From Xanthobacteraceae bacterium (GTDB lineage Bacteria > Pseudomonadota > Alphaproteobacteria > Rhizobiales > Xanthobacteraceae), in NCBI GenBank assembly GCA_024508855.1, contig JANINJ010000045.1, forward strand, positions 238,079 to 302,078: a stretch of DNA of 64,000 nucleotides. Reading direction: 5' to 3'. Shown here one piece after another: positions 1-7,697 of this stretch. The position numbers and the translations under genes were made by a program. The notes below the pieces were generated by a model. That model did no database searches. It was not told where the DNA came from and saw only the letters and a list, made by a program, of their open reading frames with translations. Position 1 is the first letter of the stretch; each line of letters starts with the position of its first letter.

Positions 1-93
1 GACGTTCACCGTCGGTCGACCGAACGAAATCTCGCGCAACGGATGCTGGATCGTTCGCGCGGCGCCATCGCTTCTTGCCGGAATCGACATCAT
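1..93 (-). CDS. N-terminus of a probable feruloyl-CoA-synthase-type CoA ligase (partial)
   Basis: The minus strand is open from an ATG at 93 to the window edge (31 codons, no stop). A good Shine-Dalgarno (GGTGGAAGG) lies 6 bases before the ATG, and the frame begins 18 bases after the stop of the crotonase gene at 112-915. The visible residues include HPLREISFGRPTVNV, which resembles the start of feruloyl-CoA-synthase-like AMP ligases; the ligase at 22271-24145 has a comparable lead-in. A ligase directly after a crotonase is the order expected for phenylpropanoid (ferulate/coumarate) side-chain catabolism. Only the first 31 residues are visible and no catalytic motif is included, so the identity is an inference. 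Confidence 0.5.
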   Translation of the reverse strand, partial: MMSIPARSDGAARTIQHPLREISFGRPTVNV

Positions 94-111
94 GACGCGC
101 CTTCCACCCGA

Positions 112-915
112 TCAGACAGGACGAACCTTTGCCGTCTTATGCTCCAGAAAGGAGCGGATGCGCAATTTCGCTTCGTTGTCGCTCTGCGCCACCGTCGCCA
201 TCAGCGATTCCATCAGCAATCCGGTCTGCGGATTGGCTTCCGCGATCAACGGCAAGGCCTGCAACACCGCGAAATTCGTTAGCGGCGCATTGGCCGCCAC
301 CCGCACGGCCAATTCCATCGCCTTGGCGAATGCCCCACCTTCCTCGGTGAGATATTGCGAGAAGCCGTGGACGACGCCTTCGCTCGCACTATACACCCGC
401 CCGGTGAGCATCATGTCTGCCATGCGGGCGACGCCGATCAGCCGCGGCAGCCGCACCGACCCGCCGCCGCCGACGAAGATGCCGCGGGTGCCTTCGGGCA
501 GCGCGTAATAGGCGCTGGGTTCGGCGACGCGGATATGCGCGGCGCACGCCATCTCGAGCCCGCCGCCGATCACCGCGCCTTTCAGCGCGGCAATGACCGG
601 AACGCGGCAATACTGAATCTTGTCGAACACCCGGTGCCACATCTGCGAATGCTGCAGGCCCGCGGTGGCGTCCCGCTCGCGCAGTTCGGAAAGATCGAGG
701 CCGGCGGAGAAATGATCGCCGAGACCATGCAGCACCACCGCCCCGGTGCCTTCGGGCAGGTGGGAGAAGCAGTGCTGGATTTCTTCCATGAGACCGTCGT
801 TCAGCGCGTTGCGCTTGGCCGGACGGTTGAGGCCGATGGTGAAGACGGCGCCGACCTGCTCCGTCGCGAGCGACGCGGACGGCTGTGTCGTGGCGGCAGA
901 GGCGGCGTTTCCCAT
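112..915 (-). CDS. Crotonase-fold enoyl-CoA hydratase/lyase
   Basis: 267-residue crotonase-superfamily enzyme, normal length. The oxyanion-hole segments are visible as HFSAGLDL (about residues 68-75) and GAVIGGGLEMACAAHIRVA (about 113-131). The two acidic residues used by hydratases are both present: Glu in GGGLEMA and Glu in ALPEGTRGI. It is the only one of the four crotonases in this window that keeps both. It is followed 18 bases downstream by the start of a probable CoA ligase, so the pair probably handles an unsaturated aromatic acyl-CoA, for example hydration or retro-aldol cleavage of a hydroxycinnamoyl-CoA. The substrate is not decidable from sequence. The start ATG at 915 has an AAGGA element about 12 bases upstream; 264 bases separate it from the TRAP/DUF3237 genes, so it probably has its own promoter. 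Confidence 0.85.
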   Translation of the reverse strand: MGNAASAATTQPSASLATEQVGAVFTIGLNRPAKRNALNDGLMEEIQHCFSHLPEGTGAVVLHGLGDHFSAGLDLSELRERDATAGLQHSQMWHRVFDKIQYCRVPVIAALKGAVIGGGLEMACAAHIRVAEPSAYYALPEGTRGIFVGGGGSVRLPRLIGVARMADMMLTGRVYSASEGVVHGFSQYLTEEGGAFAKAMELAVRVAANAPLTNFAVLQALPLIAEANPQTGLLMESLMATVAQSDNEAKLRIRSFLEHKTAKVRPV

Positions 916-1079
916 GGCTCGTTATGTCCTTGATAGAATAATTATGTTTTATAACGAAATCGGCAAGAGTCAACCAGCTTGGGCGGGGGCAACCGCGTCG
1001 AGCGTCATCGTCAGCGACGGCGGACGATCCAGTAAATCAAGACGGTTCGAGGGAAATCGGAGCCGGTATTGGGTACCGG

Positions 1080-1101
1080 ATATTCCGTGTAGGCGGAATA
1101 T
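1080..1101. promoter_or_regulatory. Inverted repeat in the gap upstream of the crotonase gene
   Basis: Perfect 8-bp arms ATATTCCG and CGGAATAT separated by 6 bases. It lies in the 264-base gap between the end of the DUF3237 gene and the crotonase start, about 165 bases upstream of the latter. On the minus strand no T-run follows, so it does not look like a terminator for the TRAP operon. An operator for the crotonase/ligase transcript is possible, but the function is unknown. Confidence 0.35.
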
Positions 1102-1179
1102 GACGTTTTTTGTGAAGGGGACAGCGATGCACCCTCGCAGCGCCGCACACACCTCGCGGTCAACGCAGAAGAGCGCCTG

Positions 1180-1641
1180 CTACAGCACCTGGTGCACGTC
1201 GATGACGACACGCTCGGCATGGCGCGCGGCCGAGCCCACAAACAGGTTTTCCATCAGCCAGCGATATTTCGGGTGGCCGGTCTCGAAGCGCGGCACGGTG
1301 CGGAAGTAGATCAGCTTCGGATCGACCGGCTCGCCGCGCTTGAGTTGCTGCATCAGTTCCGGCGGCCCGAAACGGATGCCGTGGTTCGCGACATAGACGA
1401 ACGCGCCGTCGTCGGTTTCGAGCGCATATTTCGCTTCCAGTTCGATCAGTTCGTTGGCGCGGATGATCTGGAAGTCGGCGCCCGACGGCAGGATCTTGCC
1501 GCTGATGCCCTCGCCGCGAATCTCGCCACCGATCACCGGAATGACCCGCCGCACTCCGCTGCCGATCTCACCGGCATTGATGACGGGACCGATCAGCGCG
1601 GTGATGGTGAAGACGTATCTGGTTTCCAGGACAGGCGCCAT
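1180..1641 (-). CDS. DUF3237 (UPF0311) family protein
   Basis: 153-residue protein with the DUF3237 pattern: a beta-rich N-terminus (LETRYVFTITALIGPV), then GEIRGEGISGKILPSGADFQ, a conserved YALETDDGAFVYVANHGIR block, and a C-terminal PKYRWLMENLFVGSAAR. The family is probably a small beta-barrel with no established reaction. I prefer the ATG at 1641, since GGAGG lies 6 bases upstream; the in-frame ATG at 1647 abuts that GGAGG too closely. The start is 17 bases after the dctM stop, so it is almost certainly co-transcribed with the TRAP transporter. That context suggests a role with the transported acid or its CoA ester (inference). Confidence 0.8.
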   Translation of the reverse strand: MAPVLETRYVFTITALIGPVINAGEIGSGVRRVIPVIGGEIRGEGISGKILPSGADFQIIRANELIELEAKYALETDDGAFVYVANHGIRFGPPELMQQLKRGEPVDPKLIYFRTVPRFETGHPKYRWLMENLFVGSAARHAERVVIDVHQVL

Positions 1642-1658
1642 TTTCATCCTCCGCGTCG

Positions 1659-2969
1659 TTATCCACCCATGTGCTGCGGCAGCCAGGTCGCCAGCAGCGG
1701 AAATGCGATGAGCAACGCCAGCCGGATCAGGTCGGTCGCCACGAACGGCAGCACACCGGCGAAGATCGTCGACATATTGACGTCCTTGATTACGCTCTTG
1801 ATGACGAACACGTTCATGCCAACCGGCGGATGGATCAACCCCAGTTCGACGGTCATGACGATAATGATGCCGAACCAGATCGGATCGAAGCCGAGCGCGG
1901 TGACCACCGGGAATACGATCGGCACCGTGAGGATGATCATCGCCATCGCATCCATCAGGCAGCCGAGTACGAGATACATCAGCAGGATCAGGACGAGCAC
2001 GCCGTAACGGCCGACGCCGAGCCCGGTGAGGAATTCGGTGACATGCTGCGGCGTCTGGGTGATGGTGAGGAAATAGCCGAAGCACAGCGCACCGATCAGG
2101 ACCGTGAAGACGGCGGCGGCGGTACGGGTCGCCTGCAACAGCGATTGCAGGATGCCCTCGCGGCTCAGCTTGCCGCGCATCACGCCGATGACGAAGGCGC
2201 CCACCGCGCCGACCGCACCGGCTTCGGTCGGAATGAAGAAACCGCCATAGAGGCCGCCGATCACGAACAGGAACAGCAACAGCGGCGACCAGACGTCGCG
2301 CAATGCGGCGGCGCGCTCGCGCCAGTTGCTGCGCGGTCCGGCGGGCAGAAAGCCCGGCCGCGCGACACCGATGATCGCGATCGTGATCATGTGCATGCAG
2401 ATCGCGAGCAGCCCCGGAACGATGCCGGCAATGAACAGCTTGCCGATATCCTGCTGGGTGATGATGCCGTAGACCACGAGCACGGTGGACGGCGGCAGCA
2501 TCGCGCCCAGCGTGCCGCCCACCGCGATGACGCCGGTGGAGAACGATTGCGGATAGCCAAACCGCCGCATCTCGGGATAGGCCACCGCCGAAAACGTCGC
2601 GGCGGTGGCGACCGACGAGCCGGAAATCGCCGCGAAGCCACCGCAGGCGCCGATGGTCGCGATGCCGAGGCCGCCCTTCCAATGCCCGACGAACGTATTC
2701 GCGGCGCGGAATAGTTCGCGGCTGATGCCGGACACCGACACGAAGGCGCCCATCAGCAGGAACATCGGGATCACGCCGAAGGAATAGTCGGTCACGGTGC
2801 GCATCACCGTCTGGCCGACCAGCTTCAGCGCCGGCTCCATTCCGGTGAGATAGCCGAAGCCGGTGACGCCGACGAGGCCCATCGCCATGCCGACCGGCAC
2901 GCGCAGCAGCATCAGCACAAAAAGGGTGACAAAGCCGATGACGGCGACGGCTTCGGCGCTCAATTCCAT
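1659..2969 (-). CDS. dctM: TRAP transporter large permease, DctM
   Basis: 436-residue, highly hydrophobic protein of the DctM/SiaM type, with about twelve predicted membrane spans and the usual family length. Characteristic segments include LRVPVGMAMGLVG near the N-terminus, GGTLGAMLPPSTVLVVYG in the middle, and GLIHPPVGMNVFVI toward the C-terminus. It is the ion-coupled channel component of a tripartite ATP-independent periplasmic transporter. The start lies 6 bases after the dctQ stop, so translation is probably coupled. Downstream, DUF3237 follows after 17 bases. The substrate is not readable from the permease. The neighbouring ligase and crotonase suggest an aromatic or related carboxylate, as for the known coumarate TRAP system of Rhodopseudomonas. 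Confidence 0.95.
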   Translation of the reverse strand: MELSAEAVAVIGFVTLFVLMLLRVPVGMAMGLVGVTGFGYLTGMEPALKLVGQTVMRTVTDYSFGVIPMFLLMGAFVSVSGISRELFRAANTFVGHWKGGLGIATIGACGGFAAISGSSVATAATFSAVAYPEMRRFGYPQSFSTGVIAVGGTLGAMLPPSTVLVVYGIITQQDIGKLFIAGIVPGLLAICMHMITIAIIGVARPGFLPAGPRSNWRERAAALRDVWSPLLLFLFVIGGLYGGFFIPTEAGAVGAVGAFVIGVMRGKLSREGILQSLLQATRTAAAVFTVLIGALCFGYFLTITQTPQHVTEFLTGLGVGRYGVLVLILLMYLVLGCLMDAMAMIILTVPIVFPVVTALGFDPIWFGIIIVMTVELGLIHPPVGMNVFVIKSVIKDVNMSTIFAGVLPFVATDLIRLALLIAFPLLATWLPQHMGG

Positions 2970-2975
2970 GACCGC

Positions 2976-3542
2976 TTACTCCGCCGTCTTGATTTTTGCA
3001 TCGTGCACCTGCTCCGGATGGAAGATCAGGCGATAGGTGCGGATGGCGATCAGCAATACCGCGGAAACGTCGCCGATCCAGGCGACGGCGAAGAACGGCC
3101 AGATCGGCAACTGCAGATCCATGGTGAGGATGTGATCGTTGCGGGTCACGACGACCTTGTCGAACAAGGTGTAGGTCTGCACCGTGACCACGAACAGCAG
3201 CACCAGTGTCGCGAACACGTCGATCCATCGCTGATATTTCGGCGACGCGTTGGCCCAGACCAGATCGACGGTGATGTGGGTGCCGCGATAGCTCGTCGCC
3301 GCGATGCCCCAGAAAATCAGGATGCCAAGCAGGAACTGGCCAAAATTATAGTAATCCGGAATCGTCACCGAAAAGAACTTTCGCATGAACACCGCGATGA
3401 AGGTGTTCAACGCGACGATACCGACGAAGAACGCCGCCACCCATTCAATGGAATCGATGAAGCGATCCATGAAGTTCTTGCGCACCGGTTCGGGCGGACC
3501 GGTCAGCGCACCGTCGGAGGCGACTTCGGGATTGGCGGTCAT
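2976..3542 (-). CDS. dctQ: TRAP transporter small permease, DctQ
   Basis: 188-residue small TRAP permease with four hydrophobic segments, beginning with WVAAFFVGIVALNTFIAVF and including FGQFLLGILIFWGIAATSYR and the family-typical GTHITVDLVW. It forms the membrane complex with DctM and links it to the periplasmic binding protein. The ATG at 3542 is chosen because it has AGGAA a few bases upstream. A longer open frame to 3599 would run into an intergenic palindromic repeat (3573-3664) and is rejected. The repeat separates this gene from dctP, 146 bases away. Confidence 0.92.
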   Translation of the reverse strand: MTANPEVASDGALTGPPEPVRKNFMDRFIDSIEWVAAFFVGIVALNTFIAVFMRKFFSVTIPDYYNFGQFLLGILIFWGIAATSYRGTHITVDLVWANASPKYQRWIDVFATLVLLFVVTVQTYTLFDKVVVTRNDHILTMDLQLPIWPFFAVAWIGDVSAVLLIAIRTYRLIFHPEQVHDAKIKTAE

Positions 3543-3572
3543 GATTTCCTGCCGAATGCCAATTATGGCTTC

Positions 3573-3664
3573 CGTCATGGCCGGGCTTGTCCCGGCCATC
3601 CACGTCTTGCTTTGCGCCTGTTAAAGGGAAGACGTGGATGCCCGGCATGAAGCCGGGCATGACG
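3573..3664. repeat. Palindromic intergenic repeat, family A copy 1
   Basis: A 92-bp element bounded by CGTCATG and CATGACG. Inside are two GC-rich hairpins (GGCCGGG/CCCGGCC and GCCCGGC/GCCGGGC) flanking a central CCACGTCTT/AAGACGTGG stem. It lies between dctP and dctQ, where it could act as an RNA-stabilising or attenuating structure that sets more DctP than permease (inference). Related copies are at 29661-29743 and 34492-34581, with a half copy at 61380-61410. Confidence 0.85.
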
Positions 3665-3688
3665 CTCTCTATGAAAGGCGCGCTACGA

Positions 3689-4711
3689 TCACAGCCCCGC
3701 GTCGTACTTCTTGATCGCGGCCTGCAGGTCGGCATCGATTGCGGCCGGGTCGCCGCCCGCCTTCTTGACGTCCGCCGCCCAGCTATCGTGAAGCGGCTTT
3801 GCTGCGGCCTTCCACTGCGCGAGCTGTTCGGGCGACAGCTTATAGACCTCGTGGTCCGGCAGCGCCTTCATCTTGGCGCGACCGTCGAATTCGAACTGGC
3901 TCCACGGATCAGTGACCTTCGAGGCCCATTCCGGCGTGCAGTGATCGTCGATGACTTTCTTCTGCGCCGGCGACATCGAATTGTAGGTCTTCAGGTTCAT
4001 GTTGTAGGTGAACACCGTGGTGTAGAGCGGCACGTCCATCGCGTACTTGATCGCCTTTTCGATGCCGAACAGGAACATCGATCCCCACGGGAAAGTGATC
4101 TCGTCAGCGACGCCGCGCTCGATGGCATCGCGCGCTTCCGGCGCCGAGGCCTGCACGTTGGTGCCGCCGAACATCTTCACCATCTCGCCGATGGTCGATT
4201 GCGCCGGACGCACTTTCAGGCCCTTGAGGTCCTCGGGCACCAAAACCTTCTTCTTGCCGAACAGCGCACCTGGATCATGAATGAAGGCGAAGCACAGCTT
4301 GGTGTCCTTCATCTCGGTCGGCGCGTATTTGTGATACCACTCGTTGAGCGCCAGCGTGCCCTTCTTGCCATCGCTGAACAGGAACGGAAGCTGACCCGCG
4401 GCTGCGATCGGGAAGCGGCCCGGCTGATAACCCGGATTGACGTAGGTGATGTCGGCGATGCCGTCCTTCGCCATGTCGTAGTGGTCGAATGCCTTGCCGA
4501 GCTGCTGCGAGGGAAACACTGTGGCCTTGATGGTGCCACCCGAGGCCTTCTCGATATCTTTCGCCCAGGCGATCGTCGCCGGCACCAGCGGATGCGCCGG
4601 CGGGACCCACAAGGATATCTTCAAGTTGACGGTCTTGTCCTGCGCCACCGCAGGGCTGAGGGCAGGCGCTACGCCGGCCGCAACCAGCAATGCCAGAAGG
4701 GTTTTCTTCAT
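3689..4711 (-). CDS. dctP: TRAP transporter substrate-binding protein, DctP
   Basis: 340-residue periplasmic binding protein of the DctP family. An N-terminal signal peptide (MKKTLLALLVAAGVAPALSPAVAQ) is followed by the mature start DKTVNLKISLWVPPAHPLVPA. The family-typical central block KGLKVRPAQSTIGEMVKMFG contains the conserved Arg that pairs with substrate carboxylates. It delivers an organic acid to DctQ/DctM. The gene is first in the minus-strand operon dctP-dctQ-dctM-DUF3237. The 225-base upstream region holds a small palindrome and is bounded by a TetR gene on the same strand. The ligand cannot be deduced from sequence alone. Confidence 0.95.
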   Translation of the reverse strand: MKKTLLALLVAAGVAPALSPAVAQDKTVNLKISLWVPPAHPLVPATIAWAKDIEKASGGTIKATVFPSQQLGKAFDHYDMAKDGIADITYVNPGYQPGRFPIAAAGQLPFLFSDGKKGTLALNEWYHKYAPTEMKDTKLCFAFIHDPGALFGKKKVLVPEDLKGLKVRPAQSTIGEMVKMFGGTNVQASAPEARDAIERGVADEITFPWGSMFLFGIEKAIKYAMDVPLYTTVFTYNMNLKTYNSMSPAQKKVIDDHCTPEWASKVTDPWSQFEFDGRAKMKALPDHEVYKLSPEQLAQWKAAAKPLHDSWAADVKKAGGDPAAIDADLQAAIKKYDAGL

Positions 4712-4764
4712 CGTCGTTCTCTCCCTGTGAACGTGAAGGCGGGATTCGTGCCCGTCTTGTTACT

Positions 4765-4774
4765 TAACATGTTA
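4765..4774. promoter_or_regulatory. Small palindrome upstream of dctP, possible operator
   Basis: The 10-bp perfect palindrome TAACATGTTA lies in an AT-rich patch about 55 bases before the dctP start. Its position suits an operator or promoter element of the TRAP operon. It is short enough to occur by chance, and no matching second copy was seen next to a regulator. Confidence 0.3.
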
Positions 4775-4936
4775 TCTAATGTACGGGATATTGCAAGAAG
4801 CGAACTTCGCAGCACGCGTCTGAAAATCCCAATCCGTTATATCTTATAATCATCTGGCGTGAAGCGACGCAACACCCGAGCACCATCGCCGTTCTGAGCG
4901 ACACAAGTTTTAAAGATCGTGCGTGTGCTCAATTCG

Positions 4937-5518
4937 TCAGGATGCGCGGCGGGGCCTTAACGACATTGCCAAGGCCCGTGCGACATCGTCGATCGGCGCC
5001 GAACTGCCTTGCACCCGCGCAAGGATCAGCGCGCCGTCGATTGCCGCAATGGACAGCAGCGCCAGCCGGTTCGCTTCCACCTTGCCGAAACCATCGTCGC
5101 GCAGTTTGCGCGCGATCACGTCGCGCCAGTTGTCGAAGACCTCGCGGCCAGCGGCCGTGATCTTCTCCGAACCCGGCGCAGCTTCCAGCAAGGTTGTCGC
5201 GATTGGACTGCCGTCGCGAAAGCCCGACTTCGCCATCCATTCGGCGACCAGCTTGCAATAGGCCTGCACCAGCGCAGCGCCGGAGGAGGTTTCCCGTGCG
5301 AGTTGCTCGAGCGTCGCGACGGTACCCGCACCGGCAAATCGTACCGCCGCTTCCGCGATCTGATCCTTGCCCTCGGGGAAGTAATGATACAGCGAGCCCT
5401 TCGGCGCGCCGCTTTCCGCGACGATCTCGTTGACGCCGGTCGCAGCGAAACCGTGGCGACGAAACAGCGTCGCGGCCGCGCGCACGATCGCTCCCCGGTG
5501 TTTAGGCGGCGCAGGCAT
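4937..5518 (-). CDS. TetR family regulator, LmrA/YxaF/NemR-like
   Basis: 193-residue repressor with an N-terminal TetR helix-turn-helix: AATLFRRHGFAATGVNEI followed by the recognition helix region ESGAPKGSLYHYFPEGKDQ, a signature of the LmrA/YxaF subgroup. The C-terminal ligand-binding domain is of ordinary length. The ATG at 5518 is used; an in-frame TTG eight codons upstream has no ribosome site, while AGAGG precedes the ATG closely, so the start is somewhat uncertain. It diverges from a thioesterase gene (5596), and the space between holds a TAGAC/GTCTA palindrome that should be its operator. The TRAP operon downstream on the same strand may also be a target (inference). Confidence 0.88.
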   Translation of the reverse strand: MPAPPKHRGAIVRAAATLFRRHGFAATGVNEIVAESGAPKGSLYHYFPEGKDQIAEAAVRFAGAGTVATLEQLARETSSGAALVQAYCKLVAEWMAKSGFRDGSPIATTLLEAAPGSEKITAAGREVFDNWRDVIARKLRDDGFGKVEANRLALLSIAAIDGALILARVQGSSAPIDDVARALAMSLRPRRAS

Positions 5519-5556
5519 TCCTCTTCGGCCCTCGTTGCACAAATCGAATTATTATA

Positions 5557-5568
5557 TAGACTGGTCTA
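5557..5568. promoter_or_regulatory. Probable TetR operator (TAGAC-TG-GTCTA)
   Basis: Inverted repeat TAGACTGGTCTA within an AT-rich flank (TATA before, AATA after), located between the divergent TetR gene and the PaaI thioesterase gene. It resembles the ATAGAC/GTCTAT-type boxes known for LmrA/YxaF and NemR repressors, the same subgroup as the adjacent regulator. It probably controls both genes (inference). Confidence 0.65.
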
Positions 5569-5595
5569 AATAGTCAAAACCAAAGAGCGTGACGC

Positions 5596-6024
5596 ATGAC
5601 GACCTCAACCGACTTCGCCGACGTTCCAGACGGCTTCGCACCCAATCCGCGGCGCAGCCCGCTGACCGACCCATGGGAACCGATCTACTGGAAGGAAACG
5701 CCCGGCGCCGTGGTGCTCGCGCTGCGGCTGGCAGATCCGCATACCAATGCACGCGGCCTGATCCATGGCGGCCTGATCGCGGCCATGGCCGACAAGGCCA
5801 TGGGCCATAGCTGCGGCCGCAAGATGGGCGGCACGGCGTCGCTGGTCACCATCAACCTGTCGGTGGATTACATCGGCAGCGCCAGGATCGGGCAGTGGCT
5901 GGCGGTGGAGAGCGAGGTGCTCAAGACCGGCAGCACCATCTGCTTCGTGCAATGCGCCATCAAGGCCGACGATGAGATCATCGCCCGCGCCAATGCGACG
6001 TTCCGTGCCGTGAAGAAAAAATAA
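5596..6024 (+). CDS. PaaI-type hotdog-fold acyl-CoA thioesterase
   Basis: 142-residue hotdog-fold protein with the PaaI signature GLIHGGLIAAMADKAMG (about residues 54-70), including the catalytic-region HGG at 57-59 and Asp66. The second strand block LVTINLSVDYIGSA is also typical. It should hydrolyse acyl- or aryl-CoA thioesters, releasing CoA when intermediates stall. It is divergent from the TetR gene at 4937-5518 with a shared operator-like palindrome, so it is probably derepressed by an acyl-CoA or related ligand. The physiological acyl group is unknown. Confidence 0.88.
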   Translation: MTTSTDFADVPDGFAPNPRRSPLTDPWEPIYWKETPGAVVLALRLADPHTNARGLIHGGLIAAMADKAMGHSCGRKMGGTASLVTINLSVDYIGSARIGQWLAVESEVLKTGSTICFVQCAIKADDEIIARANATFRAVKKK

Positions 6025-6033
6025 CGCGCGCGA

Positions 6034-6933
6034 TCACCGCGCACTGAAATGCCAGTTGCTTTCGTCGCGGGCGAGATCGACGAAGGTCCGCACCTTGGCC
6101 GACAGCAGACGCGAGGTCGGATAGACCACGTGAATCGGCAGCGGCGGAATTTCGAAAGACGTCAGCACCGCCTTCAGCCGCCCGGCCGCGATCGCCCCCG
6201 CCGCCTGATAGGCCAGCACCCGCGTCAGTCCGAGGCCTTGCTCCGCCTGCCAGATCGCGGCATCGGCGCTGTTGCTGGTGAAGCGCGGCGAGCAGGTTAC
6301 ACGCACCTCTCGGCCTTCCTCGACGAAACGCCAGTCGGGCGTCGCGCTCATCGCGCCGAAATGCACCACCTGATGCGCTGCGATGTCCGCCGGCGTCTTC
6401 GGCTCGCCGTGCTGCGCCAGATAGTCCGGCGAGGCCACCACGATACGGCGCATGTCGCCGATGGCGCGGGCGACCAGACTCGAATCCGCCAGATGGCCGA
6501 TCCGCACCGCGGCATCGACGCCCTCCTCGACCAGATTGATCATGCGATCCGACAAGCGCAGTTCGGCGCTGACTTCGGGATATCGCTTGAGATAGATCGA
6601 CAGCAGCGGACTGACATGCATGCGTCCGAAGCCGAGCGGCGCCGAGATCACCAGCCGCCCCGCGGGCTCGGTCCGCTCCGCCTGCGCGGAACCTTCCGCC
6701 TCGTCGATATCCGAGAGAATCCGGCGCACCCGTTCGAGGTACCGCGTGCCCACATCGGTGAGCATCACCGAGCGCGTCGTCCGTTGCAGCAGCCGCGCGC
6801 CGACATGCTCTTCCAGCCCGGCGACCAGCCGTGTCACCGCCGATGCCGACAGGCCGAGTTTGCGGGCGGCGGGCGCGAAGCCGTGCAGATCAGCTACCGT
6901 AACAAAGGCCTGCATCGCATCGAGACGATCCAT
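6034..6933 (-). CDS. LysR family regulator, CrgA/YafC type
   Basis: 299-residue LysR-type regulator. The N-terminal winged helix reads MDRLDAMQAFVTVADLHGFAP followed by KLGLSASAVTRLVAGLEE, the usual recognition helix. A RLLQRTTRSVMLTDVG wing is followed by the effector-binding domain beginning around RLVISAPLGFGR. This N-terminal style and the short C-terminal ending are typical of the CrgA-like clade. It is convergent with the thioesterase upstream and divergent from the flavin oxidoreductase-like gene at 7059, its most likely target. The effector is unknown. Confidence 0.9.
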   Translation of the reverse strand: MDRLDAMQAFVTVADLHGFAPAARKLGLSASAVTRLVAGLEEHVGARLLQRTTRSVMLTDVGTRYLERVRRILSDIDEAEGSAQAERTEPAGRLVISAPLGFGRMHVSPLLSIYLKRYPEVSAELRLSDRMINLVEEGVDAAVRIGHLADSSLVARAIGDMRRIVVASPDYLAQHGEPKTPADIAAHQVVHFGAMSATPDWRFVEEGREVRVTCSPRFTSNSADAAIWQAEQGLGLTRVLAYQAAGAIAAGRLKAVLTSFEIPPLPIHVVYPTSRLLSAKVRTFVDLARDESNWHFSAR

Positions 6934-7058
6934 GGATTATTTCTGATACTGCAACAATGAAGTGTCAACTCGGGCGATTGCTGAAGCAGACGAGGCAAAC
7001 CACATTCGGAACGACGAGCGGCGCGTGCTCTATCTGCGCGGCGCGTCCGGAGGCTTCA

Positions 7059-7688
7059 ATGTCCAGCACCCATGTCTATCCCAGCGATGTCGCCTTCAGC
7101 CCGGCGGTCAAGGCGATCCAGACTCGCAAGGGATCGCGCGAGTCCTATGCGGAAGTCGAGCGCGGGCGCGGCTGGCAGAGCGAGATCGACGACAATCTTG
7201 CGGCCTTCCTCGCGACCCGGACGAGCTTCTATCTCGCCACCGCAAGCGCGGACGGCCAGCCTTACATCCAGCATCGCGGCGGCCCGGCGGGTTTCATTCA
7301 CGTGCTCGATAAGTCGACGCTGGCCTTTGCCGATTTCAGCGGCAACCGGCAGTTCATCACCCAGGGCAACCTGTCCGAGAATCCGAAGGCACACATCTTC
7401 CTGATGGACTACACCTATCGTCAGCGCGTGAAGATCTGGGGCGAGGCAAAGATCGTCGAGGATGACGCCGCATTGCTGGCGTCGCTGATGCCGCACGGCT
7501 ATCGCGCGCGGCCGGAGCAGGTGATCCTGTTCAAGGTGATCGCGTGGGACACCAACTGCAGACAGCACATCCCGCAAAAGTTCGACGCCGCCGACGTCAA
7601 GGTCGCGATCGAATCCCGCGACGCGCGCATCGCGGAACTGGAGGCGGAAATTGCGGCGCTGAAGGGAGCGCCGGTAGCGACGGCGTAG
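7059..7688 (+). CDS. Pyridoxamine 5'-phosphate oxidase family (split-barrel flavin-binding) protein
   Basis: 209-residue protein with a pyridoxamine-phosphate-oxidase-like split barrel: FLATRTSFYLATASADGQPYIQ and then RGGPAGFIHVLDKSTLAFAD, the region that contacts FMN in relatives. The C-terminus ends in a short Glu/Ala-rich helix (ARIAELEAEIAALKG). The ATG at 7059 is preceded by CGGAGG at good spacing; the longer open frame to 6957 is not needed. Members reduce or bind flavins, heme or F420, and the reaction here is undefined. It diverges from the LysR gene at 6034-6933, which probably regulates it. Confidence 0.85.
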   Translation: MSSTHVYPSDVAFSPAVKAIQTRKGSRESYAEVERGRGWQSEIDDNLAAFLATRTSFYLATASADGQPYIQHRGGPAGFIHVLDKSTLAFADFSGNRQFITQGNLSENPKAHIFLMDYTYRQRVKIWGEAKIVEDDAALLASLMPHGYRARPEQVILFKVIAWDTNCRQHIPQKFDAADVKVAIESRDARIAELEAEIAALKGAPVATA

Positions 7689-7697
7689 AGGGGCTCG

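Noticed and set aside
1180-3228. A 682-codon open frame on the minus strand through dctM and into dctQ
   Set aside because: Most of it is an out-of-frame reading of the TRAP genes; only the last part (1180-1641) has protein-like sequence and its own ribosome site.
3550-3664. Extension of DctQ to an upstream ATG at 3599
   Set aside because: The extra codons run through a palindromic intergenic repeat; the ATG at 3542 has a ribosome site.
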